Source: Endothia cerciana (Eukaryota; Ascomycota; Sordariomycetes; Diaporthales; Cryphonectriaceae). From it: a DNA stretch of 64,000 bases. The notes beneath the pieces are model-generated. The model worked only from the letters and a program-made list of their open reading frames with translations. It did no database searches and had not been told where the DNA came from. Shown one piece after another: positions 44,448-54,907 of this stretch (positions are counted from its first letter, which is position 1; the number at the start of each line of letters is the position of its first letter). The translations under genes and the position numbers were made by a program. Location of the stretch: contig JALRMH010000010.1 of assembly GCA_026119935.1 (NCBI GenBank), positions 558,001 through 622,000 on the forward strand. The letters are read 5' to 3'.

Positions 44448-46277
44448 ATGGCTTCCGCAGAGGAGAAGCGCCCTAACTTCCTCGTCATCGTCGCCGATGA
44501 CCTCGGCTTCAGCGACATCAGCCCCTTCGGCGGCGAGATCAACACCCCGCACCTGGCCAGGCTCGCCGCCCAGGGCCTCCGCTTCACCGACTTCCACGCC
44601 GCCGCCGCCTGCTCGCCCTCGCGCGCCATGATCATGACGGGCACCGACCACCACATCGCCGGCCTGGGCAACCTGATCGAGTGGACCAACATCAGCGGCC
44701 AGAACGACCCCAAGGGCGGCATGTCCACCGCACCCCAGCGCGGCATGCCCGGCTACGAGGGCTACCTCAACGAGCGCGTCGCCGCCCTGCCCGAGGTCCT
44801 GCGGGACGCCGGCTACCTGACCCTCATGGCCGGCAAGTGGCACCTCGGCCTGACCCCCGAGAGGTCGCCCCGCGCCCGAGGCTTCGAGAGGAGCTTCGCC
44901 CACCTCCCCGCCTGCAGCAACCACTACGCCTACGAGCCCCGGCTCGAGGGCGCCGACCAGATCCCCGGCTTCATGACCATGAGCTTCATCGCGCTGCACA
45001 GCGAGGACGGCGAGTACGTCAAGAAGCTGCCCGACGGGTGGTACAGCAGCGACGGCTACGGGGACAAGATGGTGGACTACCTGCGGGAGTGGAGCGGGAA
45101 CAAGGACGACGAGAGGCCCTTCTTCGGGTACCTCCCCTTCACAGCGCCCCACTGGCCGCTGCAGGCCCCGCAGGAGTACATCCGCAAGTACCGCGGCGTC
45201 TACGACGATGGTCCCGACGCGCTGAGGCTCAGGCGCCTCCAGAGGCTCAAGGGGCTCGGGATGGTCGCCGAGGACGTCGAGCCGCACCCGGTCGTGGCGG
45301 AGGAGGTCAAGGAGTGGGACGACATGTCCGCCGAGGAGAGGGCCAACTCGTGCCGCGCGATGGAGGTGTTCGCGGGCATGGTCGAGTGCATCGACGCCAA
45401 CGTGGGCAAGGTCGTCGACTACCTCGAGTCGATCGGCGAGCTGGACAACACCTTCGTGTGCTTCCTCTCCGACAACGGCGCCGAGGGCGCCGCCTACGAG
45501 GCCTACCCGATGGTCCAGGCCGGCATGATCCAGCACCTCAAGAAGTACTACAACAACCACATCGACAACCTGGGCAACGGCGACTCCTTCATCTGGTACG
45601 GCCCCCGCTGGGCCCAGGCCGCCACCGCCCCGAGCAGGCTGTACAAGGCCTACACCACCGAGGGCGGCGTGCGCGTGCCGTTCCTGATGAAGCCGCCCGC
45701 CAGCTGGCAGGACGGGATCGAGAAGGGCGGCATCACGCACCAGTTCAGCACGGTGATGGACCTGGCCCCGACCATCCTGGACATGGCCGGCGTCAAGCAC
45801 CCGGCGCCGACGTACCAGGGCCGGGAGGTCGTGCCCATGCGCGGGAAGAGCATGGTGCCGTACCTGAACAGCACGGCGGAGACGATCCACGAGAAGGAGT
45901 TCATCAACGGGTGGGAGACGTGCGGGCGGGCCGCCTGCCGGAAGGGCGACTGGAAGATCGTCTTCATCCCCAAGCCCAAGGGCCCCGAGAGGTGGCAGCT
46001 GTACAACCTGGCCAGGGACCCCGGCGAGGTCCACGACCTCGCGGACCAGGAGCCCGAGAGGATGAAGGAGCTGATCAAGCTGTGGGACCAGTACGTGCTG
46101 GAGACCGGGGTGATCCCGCTGGCGCCGGAACTGGGGCGCTGGATGGCGGCGATGGAGGAGCAGATGCCCGAGAACGCGTGGATCGAGTATGAGTACTGGA
46201 AAGAGGGCGCGAGGGACGACCCCAAGAAGTTCACCAAGAACATCCCCCGGTTTGTGAGGCAGGTCAAGGCCATATAG
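44448..46277 (+). CDS. Arylsulfatase, cytosolic type
   Basis: Intronless, 609 residues. The N-terminus reads RPNFLVIVADDLGFSDISPF with metal-ligand Asp 17-18. The sulfatase signature AACSPSRAMIMTG contains Cys 55, the residue converted to formylglycine (C-x-P-S-R complete). GKWHLG provides the active-site Lys/His and CFLSDNGAEG the later Asp/Asn metal ligands; a final lysine block lies at LYKAYTTEGGVRVPF. Length and motif order resemble Neurospora arylsulfatase ARS-1, which releases sulfate from aryl or alkyl esters under sulfur limitation. No signal peptide is visible, unlike ARS-1-type secreted enzymes, so it may act in the cytosol. The codon usage is extreme (nearly every third base G or C), which opens a 713-codon frame on the other strand that is a shadow. 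Confidence 0.93.
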   Translation: MASAEEKRPNFLVIVADDLGFSDISPFGGEINTPHLARLAAQGLRFTDFHAAAACSPSRAMIMTGTDHHIAGLGNLIEWTNISGQNDPKGGMSTAPQRGMPGYEGYLNERVAALPEVLRDAGYLTLMAGKWHLGLTPERSPRARGFERSFAHLPACSNHYAYEPRLEGADQIPGFMTMSFIALHSEDGEYVKKLPDGWYSSDGYGDKMVDYLREWSGNKDDERPFFGYLPFTAPHWPLQAPQEYIRKYRGVYDDGPDALRLRRLQRLKGLGMVAEDVEPHPVVAEEVKEWDDMSAEERANSCRAMEVFAGMVECIDANVGKVVDYLESIGELDNTFVCFLSDNGAEGAAYEAYPMVQAGMIQHLKKYYNNHIDNLGNGDSFIWYGPRWAQAATAPSRLYKAYTTEGGVRVPFLMKPPASWQDGIEKGGITHQFSTVMDLAPTILDMAGVKHPAPTYQGREVVPMRGKSMVPYLNSTAETIHEKEFINGWETCGRAACRKGDWKIVFIPKPKGPERWQLYNLARDPGEVHDLADQEPERMKELIKLWDQYVLETGVIPLAPELGRWMAAMEEQMPENAWIEYEYWKEGARDDPKKFTKNIPRFVRQVKAI

Positions 46278-46363
46278 AGGGACGTCATCACGTAGCGAAC
46301 TGTGATAGCAGCAATAGAGACGTGCAGACAGATCCAAAAGAAGATCGGTGCTGTTCCTGACGG

Positions 46364-47461
46364 TCAGCCCTGCTTGAAGTTCATACTGTATCCCCCCGTC
46401 TTCGGATCCTGTTCCATCTTGAAGTTATCCGTGCTCAACCCAAACGGCTTCAGGATGCCATTGCCCAGCTACCAACCCCGGAGGAGATCTTTCGTCAGCA
46501 AACACGGCTACCTCATAACACCTTCCTAGGCGCGCAGGGTTCGACGTGATCGGTATTCAGGATAGGTAGGGCCCGGACTCACCTCCTTTAGCTTCCCCCA
46601 CATCTCGGCCGTCTCCCGCTCCTGCGCCGCCTTGACCCGCGGCGGCAGGGACCGCAGCTGCGCGGCCACGATCTTCCGGTCGCCGGCGCTGACGTTGTCC
46701 ATCTTGGAGAGCAGCTTGTAGTCCTCCTCCGCGCCGGCCAGGTTCGACCACCCGCCGGCCTCGCCGCGGGCCCGCGCGCGGCGCATCAGGGCCTTGTACC
46801 GGATGCGTCTCGAGTCCTCCCTGCGCTTCAGGCGGGCGGCGGTGGCCGGGTCATCTACCTCGTCCCCCACGGGTGCAGGGGCGGAGCCGGCGGCGCCGGA
46901 CGACACGATCTCCTCCTCTACCTCTTCTTCTTCTCCTCCGTGTCCCTCCTTCTTCTTCCTGGCTGCCTCCTCCTCCTCGGCGACCAGCTCGTGGTCGACC
47001 CTGTCCAGCTTCTCGAGGGCCTTGGTCGCGGAGCCCATGGCGTCTTTCCACTCCTCCAGCTTCAGGTGGCATGCCGAGATGTTGGACTGCAGCACGGCGA
47101 GCTCGAAGTCGAGGTAGTTGGGGCAGGCGGACGTCGCGTCCGAGTACCTGGTCAGGGCCTGCGTGTACGAGCCGGCGTTGAAGAGGGCGTTGGCCTCGGC
47201 CTTGTGGGCTCGGGCCTCGGTGAGGAGCTCCTGTTGTGACCGGTGTGAGCAGGGGACTTGTCGTCGGGCATGCGGGCCACCCAGGCCGGGCTGTGATTAT
47301 CTCACTGTTTCCTCCTCTGGTGAGAATCTGACCACCTCAGGCTTGTCTGGTGTGTGGTCGTCGTCCTGGGTGGCTCTGGAGGGCTCGGCGGGCTTGGGAG
47401 GGTCTGGATCGGAGACCTGGGGGTCACCTCTGCCCTCGGCTGGGGGTGTCTTTTCGGACAT
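46364..47461 (-). CDS. TPR protein 1 (TTC1)-like cochaperone
   Basis: Three exons, 47461-47306, 47230-46583 and 46468-46364, all phase 0, give 302 residues. Exon 1 codes an acidic Pro-rich N-terminus (52 residues). Exon 2 holds two TPR units (about residues 54-130, KAEANALFNAGSYTQALTRY and SNISACHLKLEEWKDAMGSA), an expanded Glu/Lys/Ala low-complexity insert, and a third TPR (RYKALMRRARARGE...AEEDYKLL). Exon 3 supplies the diagnostic TTC1 ending, LGNGILKPFGLSTDNFKM followed by DPKTGGYSMNF. The family binds Hsp90/Hsp70 C-termini and G-alpha or Ras proteins as a cochaperone. The last exon is only 35 codons and lies behind a 114-bp intron, so a model ending in the intron would miss the hallmark C-terminus. 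Its stop is 86 bp from the stop of the converging arylsulfatase gene. Confidence 0.9.
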
Positions 47462-47975
47462 GGTGATGGTGAGACCTCCCTAGAAGAAGAGCTGATCTGT
47501 TCGTGGAGGAGGAAGACAAGATCGCGGAGGATCTTCACATGCGATGATGACAGCAGCTGCGGGTCAAATCCCTGTCCTGAGCTCCCCACTACAGCTTGTG
47601 ACGACCCAGTGGGGCAGCACCTGGGGGGTTCCTCGCTGTAGAGGATGCCCCTTGTTGCCCCTCTACTATGGTATAATGCCCTATACTCTCAAGTGAGTTT
47701 ACTGTAAGTGGCCATCTCCACTTTATTTTCGCAAAATCATAACCCCATCAGTAAGTTTATATATAAAGTCTAGGAACACAAGAAGTATGAATTTTAGAAC
47801 TGTAAGAAACTAATTATTTTGGACCTTTCTTTAATTATACTCTTTAAACAAAGTATTAAGGCTTTTCGCTCTAGGTGCTACGCTGCAATTGCTGCAAGTC
47901 TACCGCGTGATCGCCAGCTTCGACCACCCATCCTCCAGGCCGGGCGTGCCATCTATCCTGAGAGCTGGTTGTGGC
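47462..47975. other. Intergenic region with AT-rich segment
   Basis: About 47640-47880 is sharply AT-rich compared with everything around it. It holds no gene and sits where the C-terminal part of the FAD-oxidase remnant would be expected. Confidence 0.65.
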
Positions 47976-48893
47976 TTACATGCCCATGCCGGCGACGACA
48001 GGAGAGCTTCTGAGGTTGGGGATGGCCGCCAGCTTCAGGACACCCTGGTAGAACGGCGGGTTCTCGCTCCCATCTGGCTTGGTGTAGACCAGCTGGTTCA
48101 GAGCGACACTCCCACCCGCCGTGCTAGAAAACGCCCAGCCGGTGAGAAAGGAGGCATTCACGTCGAAGTTGTCCGCCGCCATGAGGTTGGCATAGATCTG
48201 GGCCTGCTGGCCAACTACCGTAGTGGGATTGAACGTCAGCGCCGACCACAACGGGCCCTGCTTGGAGGTAATGAGGTCGACGCCAGTGACGATGCCGAGA
48301 TTGTTGCCCCCACCGCGGAGTCCCCGCGAGAGATCCGTATTCTCCTCGGCGCTGGCTCTCGCGACGGAGCCGTCGGCCAGCACAACTTCGAACGACGTCG
48401 CCTGGTTGCACGTCCAGCCGTGGCGCGGGCCGAAATACGAAATCCCCCTTCCCAGCGTGAGGCCGCCGACGCCCACCCCGGCCACGCGTCCGCCGGCCAC
48501 GCTTAGGCCCAGGGGGCCGAGCTTGCCGTAGACGGCGTCCCAGGTCGCGCCGATGCCGATGGACGCGCTCGAGCCGTCGGCGCTCAGCTCGACCGAGTTA
48601 AGGCCGCGCAGGTCGACCGCCAGGCCCCCGGGCGCGTTGACCGCCTCGGGAAATCACATGTGGCCTCCCCCGCGGACCGCGAAGCCGCGCGAGCCGTTGG
48701 AGCTCAGCGTCAACGACTTGACCGCGGCCGAGACATCGCTGACCGCCTGCGGGGTGACGAAGCACGGAGGGTGGATGGCCGATGCCTGGGGCGGGTAATA
48801 CGACACGAGAGACGCGTTGTATCCGGGGCTGCCTGGGAGCAAAACTTTGTCCGCGCCGAGCAGGGCGACCAAGGCCTCGCACTGAGGTTCCAT
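47976..48893 (-). pseudogene. Broken FAD-linked oxidase (berberine-bridge-enzyme-like)
   Basis: The frame reads CEALVALLGADKVLLPGSPG, then FAVRGGGHM with the FAD-linking His, then an in-frame TGA at 48654-48656, and continues without frame change into VDLRGLNSVELSADGSSASI, GATWDAVYGKLGPLGLSVAGGRV, LGRGISYFG, TCNQATSFEVVLADGS and LRGGGNNLGIVTGVDL. This is the PCMH-type FAD-binding domain. Homology ends at NLRSSPVVAGMGM, about 150 residues short of the usual C-terminus with the BBE domain, next to an AT-rich segment. On the 5' side no ATG-initiated signal peptide exon is convincing: the ATG at 48893 probably lies in a former intron (the acceptor CCTCAG|TGC follows it), and an AC repeat interrupts the upstream DNA. 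Three defects make a pseudogene likely. Alternatives are a sequencing error at the TGA plus unrecognised terminal exons. Confidence 0.75.
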
Positions 48894-49017
48894 CGCAGAC
48901 GGAGGTTAGCTTGGAGGGAGCTTATGGTGGCGTTTTTTCCTTCTGGTCTGTTTGGGAGTGGGGTGTTTCCAAGAAGAAGAAAGGCGAAAAAGAGCGTGGA
49001 CGAGGTAGGTATCTTAT

Positions 49018-49042
49018 ACACACACACACGCACACACACACA
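49018..49042. repeat. (AC)n microsatellite
   Basis: About 12 AC units with one CG interruption, directly upstream (in minus orientation) of the FAD-oxidase remnant. Confidence 0.9.
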
Positions 49043-49424
49043 TGATGGAGACTGATACTGTCCATCATAGTTCTTTAACATCAGAGTTGCGGTCACCAGC
49101 TGGGTAGGATCGCCTGACGCTGTGCGTTGGCAGAACACGAAGAAAATATCATATATGCAGGTAATAGCCAACGAGAGAGACTACATGATAGCTGAGGTTT
49201 CTATTGGGTACAGGCTGAGTGAGATTCATGCGAAAGGTCTTGTCTGGCGAGGAGGACTGCGGCCCGTTGGATCTAAGCCAGGACGTGTCAGAACTGGGCC
49301 AGGCTTGATGATAAGTCCTACGGGCCTTGTCTGCACCGGTCCAGACTTTGGGAACTTTTGGCATGAACTTCCGTGCTCCCATCCAGAGTGCTCTGAAGTG
49401 TCGAAAAGCAGGTCAGTTGCTGTT

Positions 49425-49447
49425 CTGCTGCTGCTGCTGCTGCTGCT
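49425..49447. repeat. (CTG)n trinucleotide repeat
   Basis: Seven to eight uninterrupted CTG units in non-coding sequence. Confidence 0.9.
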
Positions 49448-50030
49448 CGAAGTCTGCAACCTGTGGCCCCTTTTGCCTCCTCTGGTCCTGCACGCCCGTG
49501 ATCTTTCTCTCTTCCGTAAAGGTAAACAGACATAGTGCTACTGGGCGCGTTACAAGTTGAGACAGGGACGCTGGTTAAAGCCACAACGTCGAGGAGCCTA
49601 GGTAACCCGTCAGGTTCTCGTGAAAACGGTATTAACACGGATTTCCAACCTCTACTCGGGCTCCCACAGTTCCCTGTAGAGCGTCCCCGGACGGGATGAT
49701 GAGTGGCATGAAACAAGATATTAATGAGGTTATAATTTAAGTAGGGTGAAGCAGCCTTAGTGCTCTATGAAAGGGGGTGTAGCTGAAGATGGATGTTAAA
49801 AAACAATTAGGTTCTTAGCATCCCCCAGAGCTTCTGTGCTACTAGGATTCTGCGAAGATAAAGTGGGGATGGCCACTTGGAACGCGCGCCGGAGACGGAG
49901 CTCAGGGCTCAATCTCCAACGCGAGGCCGCCACCAGATGTGAGCAGGTCGACTTCGATCCTCAGCCTAAACAAAAACCACCACCGCCCAGAACCTGATCG
50001 CCCGCCCTCAGCAGCCAGGATCCAAGCAGG

Positions 50031-51057
50031 ATGGCGCCCAGAACAGAGTATCAACACCCCCCTTGACTCCCCTCCCCCATCACAATCTACAGTGCCCCCC
50101 CATACTGACCGGCGCCGCCCCCCCCCCTCTCTCCCATCCAGCTTCCCACCCGTGCGGGCCTGCCTCTTCGACATGGACGGCCTCCTCCTCGACACCGAGG
50201 ACATCTACACGTCCTGCATCAACATCCTCCTGCACAAGTACGGCCGCCCGGACCTGCCCTGGACCATCAAGGCCAGGCTGCAGGGCCGCCCCGGCCCCCA
50301 GGCCAACGAGCTCTTCCACTCCTGGGCGCAGCTGCCCATCCCCCACGACGAGTACCTGGCGCAGTACTCGGCCCTGCAGCGGGAGCACTTCCCCAGCGCC
50401 AGGGCCCTGCCCGGCGTCGGGGACCTCCTGTCGGACCTGGGCCGGACGAGGTGGTGGGACGTCGGGGGCGGCGGGGAGGGGCGCCGCGGGAGGAGGGTGC
50501 ACGTCGCGCTGGCGACGAGCAGCAACAGTGCCAACTTCGCCCTCAAGACCGCGCACCTGCCCGACCTCTTCTCCGTGTTCCAGAGCCCCCACCGCGTGCT
50601 AGGCGACGACCCGCGCATCCGCCCCGGGCGCGGCAAGCCCCTGCCCGACATCTACCTCCTCGCGCTGGCCACCGTCAACTCCACCCTCCCGCCGGGCGAG
50701 CCGCCCATCGCGCCGGAGGAGTGCCTCGTGTTCGAGGACAGCGTGCCCGGCGTCGAGGCCGGCCGCCGGGCCGGCATGCGCGTGGTGTGGTGCCCGCACC
50801 CGAAGCTCAAGGAGCTCTACGACGGGCGCGAGGGCGAGGTGCTGGCCGGCAGGACGGGCGAGGCCGGGGACGGGGTGGACGAGCACCAGCTGGGGGAGGT
50901 GGGTGACGGGTGGGGCGAGTACCTGCAGTCCCTCGAGGCGTTCCCCTACGAGAGGTACGGGATCGTCGTCCCGCCCAAGGAGGTGGATGGGGACGAGAGG
51001 ATGAGGGAGACCGCGAGCACGGAGGGTGTGAGCGTGCAGGAGGGTCCAAAGTCATAG
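50031..51057 (+). CDS. HAD-superfamily phosphatase (GS1/HDHD1-like)
   Basis: Best model: a 17-nt first exon 50031-50047 and second exon 50142-51057, giving 310 residues that begin MAPRTDFPPVRACLFDMDGL. The 94-bp intron has donor GTATCA, a CTGAC branch site and a long C/T tract before CCAG. The unspliced frame starting at 49939 would place an unlikely Pro/Arg-rich leader before the fold. HAD motifs: DMDGLLLDTED (nucleophile Asp 16, Asp 18), LATSSNSANF (motif II), GKPLPDIYLLAL (motif III Lys) and VFEDSVPGVEAGRRAGM (motif IV acidic pair). The cap between motifs I and II is alpha-helical, so subclass I. Relatives dephosphorylate small phosphometabolites such as pseudouridine 5'-phosphate or sugar phosphates. 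A Gly/Arg-rich insert follows the cap and a charged tail of about 60 residues is added at the C-terminus. Confidence 0.88.
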
Positions 51058-51562
51058 GGCGAGGCAGCAACCAGGTAGAGGCTGCCTGCTGAGATGGTTG
51101 GAGGCGTGTGTGGGCTTCAGATCTGCTCAATTTGGAGTGGATAGACATCAACACCTTGGGAGACGAAGGCAGGCATACGGATAAATGCGAACGTGATTTA
51201 CTCCTATCATGAAGCATGCCACCCACTCCCCCCCCCCATCCGTCACTAACAAAACTATCCCATCTTGACTCGCTATGGGTCGGATCGTAAACAGCCTCCC
51301 AAATGTATTGCTAGTCTTATGAGAATGGGGTATCATGTGATAGTTCGATAAGAAGCCCGCCTCAAAACCCGTATGCTTAGTATAGATAGACAGCCCAGGC
51401 ACATTTGACCTGGACAGTGTTCCTGCTGCAGTTATGTATGCCCAGGTACATTGCCATACCGTAAGCCCAGTGGTCGGCCTCCTTGACGAGTCTCGTCCCA
51501 TCCCATCCCACTTTCCATTGTGCCTCCTTTCTTCACTTTCCCTCGACCCATCTCGGCTCATC
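51058..51562. other. Convergent intergenic region
   Basis: 505 bp between the HAD gene and the large regulator, both ending here. No gene seen; AT-richer 3' flank sequence with a short C run near 51230. Confidence 0.55.
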
Positions 51563-54500
51563 TCAATAGGGCCACAGGGCCCCACTCCCGAACGAAGTCT
51601 CGTGCCCGCCCCCGCCCGTCCTCTCCGCCCTCTCGGCCCTTTCCGGCGGTTTATACCACTCACGATAGGGATGGTTCGGCTGATTGAAATCCGCCTGCGC
51701 CAGCAACGGGTTCACGGTCGGCCTCGCGCTCGGCGGCGTCGACACCGAGGCGGGCGTGTACGTCGTCGCCGCCGCCGGACTCGTGTGGTTGCTGGCGCTC
51801 GCCGTCGCGATGCTGTTGTTCCTCGCTGCCGGGACGGAGGATGATGGCCCGGCCGCGAGATTCGCGCGGCGGGCCTCGGACATGGTCGTCGTGGATGTGG
51901 GCGGATGGATCGGGGCTGGTGGTCCAGGTGGTGGCGGCTGGGAGGAGCGCTGTGGCTCCTGCTGGTGCGCTTGTTGATTGTTCTGGTCGCGACGTCCGAA
52001 GAGCTGACTGATCACCGCTGCGGCACCGAGGGTCCCGCCTTGTGCCGACGGTGAGATGAGAGCTTGCTGCTGAGCCGCGGGAGGCGGTGGCAGACCGGCC
52101 GTGCTTGATATGTGACCGGGTCCGGAGCCGCTCACGGACGGCTCCGGCGGCTCCCAGCCCCAGGCGCGTTTCAGCTCGGAATGGACGCGCTTCAGGTTCC
52201 ATCCCGTCTTGAGGTAGATGCGCATCAGGATGTCGAGAACTTCATGCTGCTCGCGGGCATCGGTAAGTACCGAGCCCGCAATGGCGAGCGAGCGTATCGC
52301 GACGGAGGCGACACCGTGGTCTTTCGTGTGTGCTGCGATGCCGCAGACCTGGTGCGCGTGGTGCAGCTGCACGGTCCGCGCCTCCTCCTCGTCGTGGTGG
52401 TGGGCTTGGAGCGGGTTAATCTGCGCGAGGAGGCACATGGCTGTGTGGTAGAAGAGGCGGCCTACGATGGCGGAGCGCTTGATGAGCCTGCTCTGGTCAG
52501 CGCTTACCACCCTTCCTGAGTCGCTTCTTCTGCTTCGGGTGGACATTGTGGGGAGGCACTCACCAGATGTTCGGGAAGGTCGATTTCGTCGACGAGGTGA
52601 ATAAGTATCCATAGGGCCTCATCGACCTCGGACAGTTAGCATTCCACGTGTCGCACCACGTCTTTAACCGCTGCCACTCCGCAAATCGGCTCTGCAGCCT
52701 GACTTGTTCATCATGCGGGCTCGGCTCCTGGAATTGCGGGATGCTCGCCCGGAAGTTCGCCACCTTGGCCACAATGTATAGGATCCGGTGCACCCAGACC
52801 TCCTCGTCGCCCACGCCGGCGACACCGCTGGCAGACCATGGTAGTTCCTCGGTGGTTATGATGGATGGCCGGCCACCATTGTCCGTGTTAGGTGACTTGC
52901 CCCTACCACCAGGCGGGCCTCCCGTTATGCTCATCAGCTCCTCCGGATCTATACCCCAGTGGTCCGGGTCCCATGCAGTCGCCCAGTTGAATGCCAGGCA
53001 GCTGAGGATTTCCATACCCACGTTCAGCCAGAAACATGCCGCACCTATGCCTGTGCTCCTCGCGTCCCACTTGCACTCACGGATGAGCGCCCGCGCACCG
53101 GCAATATGGTTCATGCGCGCCGCAGGCTTCTCGCTCATGATCTCGTACACGTTCAGCACAACTGCGGTCGTCGCGCACTCGGCCGTGTCCCGCTCCGGGT
53201 TCTGGAGGCTACGCAGGAGTTGGGTCGTTGCCGTGTCATAATAGTGTAGCGCTTTATCGTCCTTGTAGCTGCGGCGGTCGACCAGCGTCAGGTGTTTCAC
53301 GCCGCAGGCGAGAAAGGCATCGAGAAGCATCGGGGACTTGAGCGCGAGGTAGGGAATGACGCTTCCAAAGTGCTGCTGGTTGTCGAGACTGTCCATCCAT
53401 ACCGCTACCTCGTCGATAAAGACCTGCATGTAGTGGACCTCTTCTGCCGAGTTGAGATAGTCGCGCTCGCCGTTCTTTTCTGACTGCGGCGTCATAAGCC
53501 CGTCGTGAGGATCCGGTCCGCCCGAGCCGGTCGCGTGACGGAACGATCCGGATGAAGATACTGCTACTCCCTGAGGGACAAACGATGAGGCTACACTGGA
53601 GACGTCGCTCGTTCTATAGGCGTGTGTGGGCTGCATGCTCTCGTCTCGCATGGCGTATGGGTCGTGGGTGGTTCCCAAACTGAAGGATGTTCCTCGTCCC
53701 CCTCCACCTGAATGAGACGAAGACGGCGTTGGGCCAGATCCCATAGCCAGGAAAGCATCGCTGTCTTTTCGTGAAAATGTGTTCCCTATGGTCTCTTCGT
53801 AACCGCTATAAGCTAGTTCCTGGAAAGGACGAGACAGGCCGCCCGAGTAGTATAAACCCTGCACAGCTTGCTGCTGACCCAGTGGAAGAGTTTCTACAGA
53901 ATGACTGGGTCCAGCCAGCACAGGATCAACCATCTGTACACGTCTTGACCCAGGGGTAACGTTGGGCTCTCCAGAAGGCGTAGCCACCTGCTGGCCGAGT
54001 TTGGCATAACGCGCAAGCCCGCCGACATATTCGGAGGCAATTTGGCGAGACTCGTCTTGGAATTGGACTATGTCGAACAGGGTCAGTAAGGATAGCATCA
54101 CACAAACTGCTTTCCCAACCCAGGACAGGAATTGGCAAACCAAGCTGAGGAACCTGCAGCATCCATCCGGTGAATCCTACTTTGCACGGCGCGGGAAGAC
54201 TTACCACGCCAGTCCACTGGTGGCAACAGATAAGGAGGTTGCTCGACCTTCACGTCGATGAAGTTCAGTCGGATCCCACGCTCACATTTTCTATTGCTTT
54301 TTTGACAGTTCACGCACACCGGCATGGCCTCATCGCACTTCAGGTGTCGATTCCTGCACGTTAAGCACCCTGTCCTCACTCGTTTGGACTTTGGTAAGAC
54401 GGGCGGGGCCGTAGGAGGGCCCGCCTCCATAGATTCATTGTGTTGTCGGATTCTAGTCCCCTCCTCTCCCCCAGAGACATCGTTGCCCTTTGAGTACGGT

Positions 54501-54907
54501 GGAGAAGACTCATCCATGACTGTTCGTGAGACGGGGGTCACTGCTGGAGCCGCGACAACTTGACTCGATCTTCGCATTCCTCTTGCGCCTGAGACCTTTT
54601 GTCGTTTTGCAGGTGGAAGCTCAAAGTGATCGTTCGTGACAGGGCTTGTAGTGTAGTTGCCTCCCCTGCTGCTCCCGCTGGTCGGATACGTCGTTGAGAC
54701 ATCATCACCAGCATAACGAGGATAAGTGTCTTGCTGCCGCGCCGGAGAAGAATGGTGGGACGAGTAGTGGCAATCCGGAGCGGCAGATTTTGTCTGTGAG
54801 TGGGACAGGTTCTGGCGCTGAGGTTGGTGCTCATCAGCCACCACCGCGTCCGCGCCAGGGCCGTACCCCGACGAGACAACGCCGGGAGGTGCCCCGTAGG
54901 TCGCCAC
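51563..54907 (-). CDS. Large Zn(II)2Cys6 transcription factor, 5' end unresolved
   Basis: At least three exons: up to 54205, 54067-52564 and 52487-51563, spliced in phase (CGT G|TC CAA; ATC TG|G CTC). The start given here is the edge of clearly coding sequence, not an ATG. The frame stays open upstream to a TGA at 55034-55036 without any ATG, and the first in-frame ATG downstream is 54577. Because an NLS-like PPAKRQKV lies upstream of 54577, a missing 5' exon is likely. The zinc cluster (CLTCRNRHLKCDEAMPVCVNC...C, CX2CX6CX6CX2CX6C) is coded at 54367-54284, followed by RGIRLNFIDV, a linker typical of a large fungal family that includes fission-yeast moc3. The middle exon carries the fungal-specific regulatory domain (VHYMQVFIDEVAVWMDSL...LLDAFLACGVKHL). 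The last exon ends in a Pro/Gln/Ser/Ala-rich activation-like tail. Total coding length from 54907 is about 1043 residues. Target genes unknown. Confidence 0.85.

Larger units (their letters stand above)
48894..50030. other. Intergenic region
   Basis: 1.1 kb with an AC microsatellite and a CTG repeat (listed). No gene seen apart from possible eroded 5' parts of the FAD oxidase (minus strand, to about 49010). Confidence 0.5.

Noticed and set aside
44196..46337. A 713-codon open frame antisense to the arylsulfatase
   Set aside because: It mirrors the G/C-ending codons of the sulfatase, has low-complexity Val/Leu/Gly/Asp composition and no motif; the sulfatase frame carries all catalytic residues.
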